In this document: positions 37,704 to 46,268 of the stretch, in pieces
How positions within the stretch are numbered: position 1 is the stretch's first letter
How the letters are laid out: each line of letters opens with the position of its first letter
NCBI RefSeq assembly: GCF_004353985.1
Contig: NZ_SMOA01000009.1
Span: 1 to 64,000, forward strand
Direction: 5' to 3'
Length of the DNA: 64,000 bases
From: Paracraurococcus ruber
GTDB lineage: Bacteria > Pseudomonadota > Alphaproteobacteria > Acetobacterales > Acetobacteraceae
The notes under the pieces: generated by a model
Told to the model about the DNA's origin: nothing
Databases searched by the model: none
Seen by the model: only the letters and a program-made list of their open reading frames with translations
Made by a program: the position numbers and the translations under genes

Positions 37704-38522
37704 TTGCCCGACCCCGCCCCGCCGCTCGCGCCACGCCAGGCCATGCTGGCGCAGCTGGCGGGCGCCCTGGCCGCGCTGGGCGAGAAGCTGCGCGGCCAGC
37801 AGCGGGCGGCGGCGGATGTCGCCGCGCTCGGCAGCCGGGCGGAGGAGCTGGCCGGCCAGGCCCGCCGGCTCGCCTTCGGCGCCCAGCCGGACCGCCTCCC
37901 CCGCCTCCGGGTCCTGGCCGGGGCGCTGGCCGAGTTCGCCGCCGAGATGGCGGAGACCGCCGCCCGGGTCGAGAAGGACAGCCTGCTGGGCAGCGCGGTG
38001 GCGGAGGCGCTGGGGCATCACGGCGCCGAGTTGCGGGCGCTGGCCGAGAATCAGGGCATGGCGGAAGACCTCTCGGTCATCCGCGCCCGGCTGCGCCCGC
38101 TGGTGACCACGCTGGACGCCATCCCGGGCCGGCTGAAGGCGGGCCGGGAACGCTCGGCCGAGCTTGGCGGCCTGGCCGACCGGGCGCGCGACATGGCCGG
38201 CCGCGCCGCCACCCTCACCGCCGCCGGCGGGCCGGGCCTGCAGGATCGGATCCTGGGCCTGTCGCGGGACCTCGGGCAGCTGGCGGAACAGGCGGTGGCG
38301 GTCTCCGCCCGGTTGTCGTCAGATGCCGGCATGGCGGTGCGGGCGGCCGATGCCATGGCCGGCCAGGCGCAGGACATGGCCCTGGACCAGTCGGGGGACA
38401 GCCTGGAGGCGGCGCTGCGCCGCGCCCTGCAGGCCGGGCACCGGATCGACCGCTCGGCCGGCGCGGCCGCCACCGACCAGGCCTGGATGGGTGCCATGCG
38501 CCGCCCGACGACCGGGCCCTAG
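37704..38522 (+). CDS. Uncharacterised alpha-helical protein
   Basis: A 272-residue Ala/Leu/Arg-rich protein that looks almost wholly helical, with many heptad-like stretches (MLAQLAGALAALGEKLRG, LAGALAEFAAEMAETAARVEKD, LSRDLGQLAEQAVAVSARL). There is no signal peptide, membrane segment or cysteine. It resembles the coiled-coil part of chemoreceptors but has no signalling tip or HAMP domain. The TTG at 37704 has GGAG 6 nt upstream; an ATG at 37671 in the same frame lacks a ribosome-binding site. I do not recognise the family. It lies upstream of the AI-2E-type permease on the same strand, with 112 bp between them. Confidence 0.65.
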   Translation: MPDPAPPLAPRQAMLAQLAGALAALGEKLRGQQRAAADVAALGSRAEELAGQARRLAFGAQPDRLPRLRVLAGALAEFAAEMAETAARVEKDSLLGSAVAEALGHHGAELRALAENQGMAEDLSVIRARLRPLVTTLDAIPGRLKAGRERSAELGGLADRARDMAGRAATLTAAGGPGLQDRILGLSRDLGQLAEQAVAVSARLSSDAGMAVRAADAMAGQAQDMALDQSGDSLEAALRRALQAGHRIDRSAGAAATDQAWMGAMRRPTTGP

Positions 38523-38634
38523 GTCGTGCTGAAGCGACCTTGACCTGCTGGCCCTCTACCAAGAAGCAACAAAACCGTCGGTGGAGCGTTCCCACTTGCC
38601 GGCCGCTTCTGGCCCGGGGGGACCAGCCGACCGC

Positions 38635-40551
38635 ATGCCCGACACGCTGCCAACACCGCCGCCCGCCCGCGGCATCGCTGGCGCCGGCGTCCCCGGCTCC
38701 GGCCTGCAGATGCTGCAGGGCGGCCTGCTGGTCGTCGCCGTCCTCTATTTCGCGCGGGAAATGCTGATCCCGCTCGTGCTGGCCGTCCTGCTGTCCTTCG
38801 TGCTGGCGCCGATCGCCCGCTGGCTGCGGCGGATCCATGTGCCGCGCGCCGCCTCCGTCCTCGTCGCCGTCGTCTTCGCCGGCGCGGTGATCTGCGGCAT
38901 GGGCCTGCTGATCGGCACCCAGGCGACCTCGCTGGCCGAGAACCTGCCCAGCTACCAGGCGGCGATCAGCAAGAAGCTGTCCGGGCTGCAGGCCTCCGGC
39001 GGGCTGCTGGACCGCATCACCGGCACGCTCCAGGACATGGCGCGCGGCCCGGGCGGCGAACAGCCGGCGGCGCAGGCGCAGCCGCGCGGCCTGCCCGCGC
39101 AGCGGAACGGCGAGCCCATCCCGGTCGAGATCCACGAGCCCAACCCGACCGCCTTCGAGGTGATCCAGCGCGTCGCCGAACCGCTGCTGGCGCCGCTGGC
39201 CACCGCCGGCATCGTCGCCATCCTGGTGATCTTCATCCTGCTGTATCGGGAGGATCTGCGGGACCGGCTGATCCGGCTGGTGGGCGCGCGCGACCTGCAC
39301 CGCACCATGGCGGCAATGGACGACGCGGCCTACCGCCTGTCGCGCTACTTCCTGGCGCAGACCGGGATGAACACGGTCTATGGCCTGTTCATCGGCGGGA
39401 TGCTCTGGCTGCTGGGCATCCCCAACCCGCTGCTCTGGGGCTTCGTCGCCGGGCTGATGCGCTTCGTGCCCTTCATCGGCAGCTTCATCGCCGCCGGCTT
39501 CCCGCTGCTGCTGGCCCTGGCGGTGGACCCGGGCTGGGGCACCCTGGTCTGGGTCCTCGTCCTTTTCGCAGTCAGCGAGGGGGCGATGGGCCAAGTGTTC
39601 GAGCCGCTGGTCTTCGGCCATTCCACCGGCCTCTCGCCCATCGCCGTCATCGCGGCGGCGACCTTCTGGACCTGGCTCTGGGGTCCCGTCGGGCTGCTGC
39701 TGGCCGTGCCGCTGACCGTCTGCCTGGTGGTGCTGGGCCGGCATGTGGAACGGCTCGAATTCCTCGAGGTGATGCTCGGCGACCGCCCGCCGCTCGACCC
39801 GGAGGAAACCTTCTACCAGCGCGCCCTGGCCGGCGACGCCGATGCGCTCGCCGAGCAGGCCGAGACCTGCCTGAAGGAGAAGCCGCTGGCCGAGTACCTG
39901 GATGCCGTGGCCGTGCCGGCGCTGCGACTGGCCCAGGCGGATGCGGTGCATGGCGCGCTGTCGCCGGAGCGCGGCGACGCGCTGCGCCGGAGCGTGGAAT
40001 CGCTGATCGAGGACCTGGAGGAGGAGGAGGACCCGAAGCCGGCCGACGAGGCCGGCCAGGGGGATGCCCCCGCCGCCTTGCCGGCCCCCTGGCAGGTGCC
40101 GGGCGCGGTGCTGGTGCTGCCCGGCCGCGGGCCCTTCGACGCGCTGGCCAGCGTCATGCTCGGCCAGGTGCTGCAGCGGCGCGGCTTCGGCGTGCGGATC
40201 GGCGGCATGGCGGCCGGGCCGGCGGCGCCGCCGCGCCTCGTCTGCCTCTGCCTGATCGAGGGCGGCAGCAGCGCCGCCACCGCCCGCTACCTGCTGCGCC
40301 GGGCGCGCCGTCGTCTGCCCGGCGTGCCGTCGCTGGCCCTGGCCTGGTCGCCGGACGGCGACGGCACCCTGGCGCCGGCGCTCCGCACGGAAGGCCAGTC
40401 GGCGCCGCTGCTGCTGGCGACCAGCCTGGCCGAGGCGGCGGATCTGGCGGCGGAACAGGCGGGCACCGCCCCGGCGACCCCGACGGTGCTGACCGAACCG
40501 GCGCCGAGGCCCGAGCCGCCGACCCTGGGCATCGCCGCCGCGCCCGCCTGA
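38635..40551 (+). CDS. AI-2E-family (PerM/YdiK-like) permease with extra C-terminal domain
   Basis: A 638-residue membrane protein. The first about 375 residues are an AI-2E_transport domain with about eight membrane helices: YFAREMLIPLVLAVLLSFVLAP near 35-56, and YFLAQTGMNTVYGLFIGG near 240-258 are typical. The remaining about 260 residues are soluble. They comprise a helical segment (about 385-475, DPEETFYQRALAGDADALAEQ) and an alpha/beta domain (about 490-620, PGAVLVLPGRGPFDALASVMLGQVL) that looks Rossmann-like. Standard family members end near 350-370 residues. The transported substrate is uncertain despite the name; relatives include Na+/H+ antiporters. The ATG at 38635 is preferred over GTG at 38581. 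Confidence 0.85.
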   Translation: MPDTLPTPPPARGIAGAGVPGSGLQMLQGGLLVVAVLYFAREMLIPLVLAVLLSFVLAPIARWLRRIHVPRAASVLVAVVFAGAVICGMGLLIGTQATSLAENLPSYQAAISKKLSGLQASGGLLDRITGTLQDMARGPGGEQPAAQAQPRGLPAQRNGEPIPVEIHEPNPTAFEVIQRVAEPLLAPLATAGIVAILVIFILLYREDLRDRLIRLVGARDLHRTMAAMDDAAYRLSRYFLAQTGMNTVYGLFIGGMLWLLGIPNPLLWGFVAGLMRFVPFIGSFIAAGFPLLLALAVDPGWGTLVWVLVLFAVSEGAMGQVFEPLVFGHSTGLSPIAVIAAATFWTWLWGPVGLLLAVPLTVCLVVLGRHVERLEFLEVMLGDRPPLDPEETFYQRALAGDADALAEQAETCLKEKPLAEYLDAVAVPALRLAQADAVHGALSPERGDALRRSVESLIEDLEEEEDPKPADEAGQGDAPAALPAPWQVPGAVLVLPGRGPFDALASVMLGQVLQRRGFGVRIGGMAAGPAAPPRLVCLCLIEGGSSAATARYLLRRARRRLPGVPSLALAWSPDGDGTLAPALRTEGQSAPLLLATSLAEAADLAAEQAGTAPATPTVLTEPAPRPEPPTLGIAAAPA

Positions 40552-40772
40552 GCGCAGCGGCCGCCCCTCCGCCGGGACAGCGGGGCGGCGGGCCGCCACG
40601 GGGCCTGCCGTCGCCGCTTCCTCGATGCCAAAGCCCTTGAGCCTCTGCTCCTGCGGCCCGGATGATGCCAGTGCCACGGGCCACGGCCCGCCGCCGCAGC
40701 CACCTTCGCCGCGTCGGTTGCCAAGCCGGGAAAACCGGCGAATGGAACTGGCTGGCGGCATGGGGGCGGGCG

Positions 40773-41294
40773 ATGCATTTCATGGTCGGCAATGCCGCGG
40801 ACGTCGGCTGGGTCGCGCTGAAGGCGCTGCTGCTCTACCTGACCGCCGTCATCGGCTTCCGGCTGGGCGAACGGCGGACCCTGGCGCAGCTTTCGCCCTT
40901 CGACTTCGTCGCCGCCGTGGCGGTCGGTGCCATCGTCGGGCGGGTGCCGAATGCCCAGGACGGCACCTACCTGAACGGGCTGGTCACGCTGGTCGCGGTG
41001 CTCGGCGCGCATGCGGCGCTGACCCGGCTGCGACTGCTGCCGGGGCTGGCCCGCGCCATCGACCACCCGCCGCGCATCCTGGTGGCGGATGGCGAGCCGG
41101 TGGCAACCGAGTTGCGCCGCTGCGGCCTGACGCAGGACGATCTGCTGGTGATCCTGCGCCAGCACGGCGTCACCGACCTCGCCGCCGTGCGCTACTTGGT
41201 CTTCGAGCGGCGCGGCCAGACCTCCGTCATCCGGCGCGACGGCACCGGCCTGGCGGCGCCGCCAGGCCTCGTCCTGCCCGCGCGGCCGCGCTGA
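40773..41294 (+). CDS. DUF421 (YetF-type) membrane protein
   Basis: A 173-residue protein with two or three N-terminal membrane segments (VALKALLLYLTAVIGFRLGE, FDFVAAVAVGAIVGRVP, LNGLVTLVAVLGAHAAL). A small cytoplasmic YetF-like domain follows, with PRILVADGEPVATELRRCGLTQDDLLVILRQHGVTDLAAV. The line of motifs matches DUF421. Earlier in-frame starts (40662) are possible; 40773 begins just before the first membrane segment. Function is unknown in general; some members are spore- or stress-linked in Firmicutes. Confidence 0.8.
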   Translation: MHFMVGNAADVGWVALKALLLYLTAVIGFRLGERRTLAQLSPFDFVAAVAVGAIVGRVPNAQDGTYLNGLVTLVAVLGAHAALTRLRLLPGLARAIDHPPRILVADGEPVATELRRCGLTQDDLLVILRQHGVTDLAAVRYLVFERRGQTSVIRRDGTGLAAPPGLVLPARPR

Positions 41295-41480
41295 GACGGC
41301 AGGCCGGGGAAGCCATGCCCTGCCAGGCCCTGGTCCGGCGCCGCAGGGGCCGCTCCCGCAAGTCGCGTCCAGGGCCACGGACCATGCGGGGTCCTGCTTT
41401 CCCGGGGCGCCGCTGGCGCTTGGCGCGCTTGTGGGGTGAGTCGCGCGCAACGAAATCGCCCCGCCGCGCTTCTTCCCCCG

Positions 41481-42755
41481 ATGACCCACGCCTCGCCGGG
41501 CCGCCTCGGCCTTCCCCATTTGGCCGGCTGCCCGGATTGCGGCCTGATCCAGCGCCTGCCGGACCGCCTGGCGCCGCGCGCCGCGGCCGAATGCAGCCGC
41601 TGCGATGCGGTGCTGCGGCGTGGCCGGCGAGACCCGCTGGGGGCGCCGCTGGCCCTGGCGCTGGCCGCGCTGGCCCTGATGCTGGCCGCGCTGGCCCTGC
41701 CGCTGCTGACGATCGACATCCGCGGCCGCAGCCTCGCCACCACCCTGCCGGGCCTGCCGCTGGCCTTCGACCGGCCGGGCTTCCAGGAGCTCGCGCTGCT
41801 GACCGCCGCCACGGTGGTGTTGCTGCCCGTGCTGCGCCTGCTGCTGCTGCTGGCCGTGCTGCTCGGCCTGCGTCTGGCAGACCCGCCGCGCGGTCTCCAC
41901 CGGCTGCATCGCTGGTACTGGGCGCTGCGGCCCTGGGCGATGGTCGAGGTGTTCCTGCTCGGCCTCTTCGTCGCCTACACGCGGCTGGTGGCGATGGCAG
42001 AGGTGGAGGTCGGCCCCGCCCTCTGGGCGCTGGGTGGCGTGATGCTGGCGATGTGCGCGGCGGATGCGGCACAGGATCCCCGCGCCACCTGGGCGGCGCT
42101 GGAGGCCGGCGGCGCCACCCCTGGCCGTGCCCCGCTGGCCGGGCCGCGGCTGATCGCCTGCACCGGCTGCGGCCTGGTGAACGCCGCCGAGGAGGGCACC
42201 CGCTGCCCGCGCTGCGCCCATGTGCTGCATGAGCGACGGCGGGGCAGCGTCGGGCAGGCCTGGGCGCTGGTGGCGGCGGCGACCATCCTCTACCTGCCGG
42301 CCAATGCCTATCCGGTGATGACGGTCACCTATCTCGGCCGCGGCACCCCGCACACGATCCTGGGCGGGGCGGAGGACCTGCTGGCGGCGGGGCTCTGGCC
42401 GCTCGCCCTGCTGGTCTTCATCGCCAGCATCGCGGTGCCGGTGCTGAAGCTGCTCGGCCTCTCGGTCCTGCTGGTGGCCTCCCGCCGCGGGGCGGGCGGG
42501 CGGCTGCGGGACCTGACACGGCTCTACCGCCTGGTCGACCTGGTCGGGCGCTGGTCGATGATCGACGTCTTCATGCTCGCAGTGCTGGTGGCGCTGGTGC
42601 AGGCGGGCGTGCTGGCGACCATCACCCCCGGCCCCGGCGCCGCCGCCTTCGCCGCCGTCGTGGTCCTGACCATGCTGGCGGCGGAGCGGCTGGACCCGCG
42701 CCTGGTCTGGGATGCCGCGGCACGGCAACCGGCGCGGGACGGAAGCCCGGCATGA
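41481..42755 (+). CDS. pqiA: Paraquat-inducible protein A (PqiA)
   Basis: A 424-residue inner-membrane protein with the duplicated PqiA architecture. Each half begins with a zinc-ribbon-like cysteine set (CPDCGLIQ with CSRCDAVL near 17-41; CTGCGLVN with CPRCAHVL near 227-251) and continues with four membrane helices. E. coli PqiA is of similar length. With PqiB and PqiC it forms a lipid-trafficking bridge between inner and outer membranes. The stop overlaps the pqiB start by 4 bp (ATGA). The ATG at 41481 is preferred to GTG at 41436 because conserved sequence starts soon after it. Confidence 0.9.
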   Translation: MTHASPGRLGLPHLAGCPDCGLIQRLPDRLAPRAAAECSRCDAVLRRGRRDPLGAPLALALAALALMLAALALPLLTIDIRGRSLATTLPGLPLAFDRPGFQELALLTAATVVLLPVLRLLLLLAVLLGLRLADPPRGLHRLHRWYWALRPWAMVEVFLLGLFVAYTRLVAMAEVEVGPALWALGGVMLAMCAADAAQDPRATWAALEAGGATPGRAPLAGPRLIACTGCGLVNAAEEGTRCPRCAHVLHERRRGSVGQAWALVAAATILYLPANAYPVMTVTYLGRGTPHTILGGAEDLLAAGLWPLALLVFIASIAVPVLKLLGLSVLLVASRRGAGGRLRDLTRLYRLVDLVGRWSMIDVFMLAVLVALVQAGVLATITPGPGAAAFAAVVVLTMLAAERLDPRLVWDAAARQPARDGSPA

Positions 42756-44392
42756 CCCCGATGGAGCAGCCCCTGCCCGAGGCGCGGCTGGCGCCGCGCG
42801 GCCGCTGGTCGCTGATCTGGCTTGTGCCGCTGGTGGCGGCGCTCGTCGCAGCCTGGCTGGCCTGGCAGACCCTGTCGGCCCGCGGGCCGACCATCACCAT
42901 CAGCTTCCAGACCGGCGACGGCCTGACCGCGGGGCAGACCAAGGTGCGGCACAAGGCGGTCGAGCTCGGCACCGTCTCGGCGGTCCGGCTTGCCGACAAC
43001 CTAGACCATGTGGTGGCCGAGTTGCGCATGACCCGCGATGCCGAACCCTGGCTGACCGACCGCGCCCGGTTCTGGGTGGTGCGGCCGCGCGTCACCGCCG
43101 GCACCGTCTCGGGGCTGGAGACCCTGGTCTCCGGCGCCTTCATCGAGATGGATCCGGGCCAGCCCGGCGGCGCGGAAAAGCGCGCCTTCACCGGCCTGGA
43201 ATCCCCGCCCGGCGTGCGCTCGGGCGAGCCGGGGCGGACGGTGCGGCTGGTGGCCGACCGCATCGGCTCGCTCGCCAGCGGGTCGCCGATCTTCACCCGC
43301 GACATCGCGGTGGGCGAGGTGCTGGGCTACGAGCTGCCGGATGACGGCCAGGGCCCGGTGACGCTCAACGCATTCATCCGCGCGCCCTACGACCGGCTGG
43401 TGCATGGCGGGACCCGGTTCTGGAACGCCTCCGGCCTGGCGGTCCGCGTCGGCGCCGAGGGCGTGCGGGTGGAGGTGGAATCCATCCAGGCGGTGCTCGC
43501 CGGCGGCATCGCCTTCGAGACCGGACCGGAAGGCGCGCAGGAACCGGTGCCGGCCAGCGGGGAATTCCGGCTTTATCAGTCGAAGGAGGAAGCGCGTGCC
43601 GCCGGCTACCGGCAGCGCATCCCGGCCTTGGCCTATTTCGACAGCGCCACGCGCGGCCTGGCGCCAGGCGCGCCGGTGGAAATGCTGGGCATCCAGATCG
43701 GCAACGTGACCGAGGTCGGGCTGACCGAGGATTTGGCGCGCGGCGAGCGGCCGCGGGTGCGGGTGCGGATCGAGATCCAGCCGGAGCGCTTCATGGGTCC
43801 CAACCCGCCGGAACCGCGGGATGTCCCGGAAGCGGCGCGCCGGCTGGTGGCCGGCGGGCTGCGCGCCCGACTGGCCAGCGCCAACCTGCTGACCGGGCAG
43901 CAGCTGATCGCGCTGGACTTCAACCCGGCCGCGCCACCGGCGGAGCTGGCGCTGGAGGATGGCGTGCCGGTCCTGCCCTCCCAGGGTGGCGGGCTGGACG
44001 ACCTGACCAGCTCGCTCGCCGCCATCGCCGCCAAGGTGAATGCCCTGCCGCTCGACCGGCTGGCGACGGACCTGGACCAGGCGCTGCGCAACGCCGCCGG
44101 CACGCTGGAGGAGGCGCAGGGGCTGATCCGCCAGGTGAGCCAGGGCGTCGGCCCGGCCATGGCGGAGTTGCCGCGCACCCTGGCCCGGATGAACGAGACG
44201 CTGACGCGGGCAACGGCGCTGATCGGCTCGGCCGAGCGCGGCTATGGCCAGGACAGCAGCGTGCGGCGGGAGGCACAACGCATGCTGGAACAGGCGAATG
44301 ATGCGGCGCGGTCCATCCGGCTGCTGGCGGACTACCTGAACCGCCACCCGGAGGCGCTGCTGCGCGGGCGCAGCGGGGAGGCCTTGCGATGA
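42752..44392 (+). CDS. pqiB: MCE-domain intermembrane transport protein PqiB
   Basis: A 546-residue protein, the same length as E. coli PqiB. One N-terminal membrane helix (WSLIWLVPLVAALVAAWLAW near 19-38) anchors it. Three MCE domains follow, beginning near residues 45 (PTITISFQTGDGLTAGQTKV), 160 (RLVADRIGSLASGSPIFTRD) and 285 (ALAYFDSATRGLAPGAPVEM). A helical C-terminal region (about 420-546) forms the tube seen in PqiB. It carries lipids across the periplasm. It overlaps pqiA and pqiC by 4 bp each. Confidence 0.92.
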   Translation: MTPMEQPLPEARLAPRGRWSLIWLVPLVAALVAAWLAWQTLSARGPTITISFQTGDGLTAGQTKVRHKAVELGTVSAVRLADNLDHVVAELRMTRDAEPWLTDRARFWVVRPRVTAGTVSGLETLVSGAFIEMDPGQPGGAEKRAFTGLESPPGVRSGEPGRTVRLVADRIGSLASGSPIFTRDIAVGEVLGYELPDDGQGPVTLNAFIRAPYDRLVHGGTRFWNASGLAVRVGAEGVRVEVESIQAVLAGGIAFETGPEGAQEPVPASGEFRLYQSKEEARAAGYRQRIPALAYFDSATRGLAPGAPVEMLGIQIGNVTEVGLTEDLARGERPRVRVRIEIQPERFMGPNPPEPRDVPEAARRLVAGGLRARLASANLLTGQQLIALDFNPAAPPAELALEDGVPVLPSQGGGLDDLTSSLAAIAAKVNALPLDRLATDLDQALRNAAGTLEEAQGLIRQVSQGVGPAMAELPRTLARMNETLTRATALIGSAERGYGQDSSVRREAQRMLEQANDAARSIRLLADYLNRHPEALLRGRSGEALR

Positions 44393-44955
44393 GGCGGCGC
44401 GCATTGCTGGGCGCGGCCCTGCTGGCCGGCTGCGCCCGGTCGCCGGAGCCACGGCTGTTCACCCTGGCGCCGCGGCCGGGCGAGGCGCGGGCCGGCGGGC
44501 CGGCGACGATCGAGCTGCGGCGTCCGGGCCTGGCCGGCTATCTCGACCGGCCGGAGATCGTGCGGGCGGCCGGCCCCTACCAGGTGGGGCTTGCCGGCGC
44601 CGAGCGCTGGGCGGAGCCCTTCGGCGACATGCTGGGCCGCGTGCTGGCGGAGAACCTGTCCCAGCGCCTGCCCGGCAGCACCGTGTTCACCGAGGCAGGC
44701 GGCCTGTCGGCCGATGCCGACGGGGTGGTGGAGCTGGACGTGCAGCGCTTCGATGCGGATGCGGCAGGCCTGGTGGCGCTGCTGGCGCAGGTGGCGGTGC
44801 GCCGCAGCGGCAGCCGGCGCGCGGCGCCGCGCGCGCGGTCCCTGCGCATCACGGTGCCGGCCGCCGCCGGCGACACGCCCGCCATGGTGGCGGCGATGAG
44901 CACGGCGCTCGGCCAGCTGGCGGATGCGGTGGCGGAGATGCTGCGAGGCGTCTGA
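44389..44955 (+). CDS. pqiC: PqiC outer-membrane lipoprotein (ABC-type transport auxiliary component)
   Basis: A 188-residue lipoprotein. The lipobox LLAGC places the acylated Cys near residue 19. The ABC_trans_aux domain follows: FTLAPRPGE, IELRRPGLAGYLDRPEIVR, RWAEPFGDMLGRVLAENLSQRLPG. It is the outer-membrane partner of PqiB and similar in size to E. coli PqiC/YmbA. It ends the overlapping pqiABC operon. Confidence 0.9.
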   Translation: MRRRALLGAALLAGCARSPEPRLFTLAPRPGEARAGGPATIELRRPGLAGYLDRPEIVRAAGPYQVGLAGAERWAEPFGDMLGRVLAENLSQRLPGSTVFTEAGGLSADADGVVELDVQRFDADAAGLVALLAQVAVRRSGSRRAAPRARSLRITVPAAAGDTPAMVAAMSTALGQLADAVAEMLRGV

Positions 44956-45266
44956 CCGGCGGGCGATACGACGACGCGAGCGGCCCGGCCGGGGTCCGGT
45001 CGCGGCGCGGGCGCCGCGGGGTAGCTGGCCTGCGCGGCATCGCCGGTGCCGGTCGCGGGACCATCGCGCCGGCGCCGCAGGATCCACGGATGGCTGGCGA
45101 GCCGGCCTGGACGACGCAGGGCGCGCCAGGCAGGCCACGGCCGTGCCGCAACGACATCGCGCCCCGGTGGAGCCGACGGACCTTCGTTCGGCGCCGGCCC
45201 CGCCGCCTTCGCCTGCGGCCGCGATCCGCGGTAACCTCCCGGCAAAAGCCAGGAGGGAACGCGCGC
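44956..45266. other. Intergenic region, no gene seen
   Basis: About 310 bp between pqiC and the dehydrogenase gene. A TAACCT box at 45232-45237 and an AGGAGGGAAC ribosome-binding site at its right end belong to the next gene. Otherwise nothing was recognised. Confidence 0.5.
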
Positions 45267-46199
45267 ATGCCACCAGATCCCGTGAAGGGTCATGCCGCCA
45301 TCATCGGTTTCGGCCTCATGGGCTGCGACATCGCCGCCATCTTCCTGGCCGGCGGCTGGCGGGTGACAGCGGTGGAGCCCGCCCGCGCCGCCTGGCCGGC
45401 GCGGCTGGACCGGGTGGCCCTGTCCCTGTCGCAGCTCGGCGCCGCACCGGCGCGGGTGGAGGCGCTGGATTTAGTCGCGGCGCTGGAGGATGTCGGCTTC
45501 GCCGATGCCGATGTGGTGGTGGAGGCGGTGCCGGAGCGGTTGGACCTGAAGCGCCAGGTCTTCGCCGCGCTGGACCGTCTGGTGCCGCCGGGCGTGCCGG
45601 TGGCCAGCAATGCGTCGGGGTTCCGGATCACCGACATCGCGGGCGACTGCGCGACGCGGGAGAGGATGGCGAACCTGCATTTCTTCCTGCCGGCGCATCT
45701 CGTACCCGGCGTGGAGGTGGTGAAGGGTGAGCATACCGCGGATGCCGCCTGCGAGCGGCTGGCGGCGATCATGGAGAGCCTGGGCCGCGTGGCGATCCGC
45801 GTGGCGCGCGACGTGCCGGGCTTCCTCGCCAACCGCATTCAGCATGCGATGGTGCGGGAAGCGTTCAACGCCATCGATGAGGGGCTGGCCTCGCCGGAGG
45901 ATGTGGACAAGGCAGTGCGCTTCACCTTCGGCATGCGGATCATGGGCGCCGGGCCGATCCTGCAGAAGGAGCTGGCGGGGCTGGAGACCCAGCTGGCGGC
46001 GCAGGCGACGATCTATCCCTCGCTTTGCAACCGCGCGGAGCCCGGCCCGACCATCACGCGGCTCGTGGCGGAGGGAAAGCTGGGCGCCAAGACCGGCGAG
46101 GGGTTCTGGCAATGGACGCCGGAGAGCACGGCCGCGGCGCGCGAGAAGTACGAGCGCATGCTGCTGGCGGCTCTGGAGTTATTGCGGCGCGAACCCTGA
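45267..46199 (+). CDS. 3-hydroxyacyl-CoA dehydrogenase family NAD-binding protein
   Basis: A 310-residue enzyme with an N-terminal NAD Rossmann domain (AAIIGFGLMGCDIAAIFLAGGW near 10-31). The block VVVEAVPERLDLKRQVFAALD near 87-107 and SNASGFRITDIAG near 117-130 follow. The 3HCDH C-terminal helical domain starts near 190 (RDVPGFLANRIQHAMVREAFN). The length fits single-domain dehydrogenases acting on short 3-hydroxyacyl-CoA, L-gulonate or carnitine. There is no partner thiolase or hydratase nearby. AGGAGGGAAC precedes the ATG. Two hairpins follow the stop. Confidence 0.85.
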   Translation: MPPDPVKGHAAIIGFGLMGCDIAAIFLAGGWRVTAVEPARAAWPARLDRVALSLSQLGAAPARVEALDLVAALEDVGFADADVVVEAVPERLDLKRQVFAALDRLVPPGVPVASNASGFRITDIAGDCATRERMANLHFFLPAHLVPGVEVVKGEHTADAACERLAAIMESLGRVAIRVARDVPGFLANRIQHAMVREAFNAIDEGLASPEDVDKAVRFTFGMRIMGAGPILQKELAGLETQLAAQATIYPSLCNRAEPGPTITRLVAEGKLGAKTGEGFWQWTPESTAAAREKYERMLLAALELLRREP

Positions 46200-46209
46200 C
46201 TCGAGGGTT

Positions 46210-46266
46210 CCAAGGGCCTTTCGGCCCTTGGCGGATGGGGTCCGGGGAAGGCAGCGCCTTCCCCGG
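46210..46266. terminator. Tandem hairpins between convergent genes
   Basis: A 9-bp stem with a TTTC loop (CCAAGGGCC with GGCCCTTGG, 46210-46231) is followed by an 11-bp stem (CCGGGGAAGGC with GCCTTCCCCGG, 46242-46266, 3-nt loop). They fill the gap between the dehydrogenase and the convergent M20 gene and probably stop both transcripts. Confidence 0.6.
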
Positions 46267-46268
46267 GA

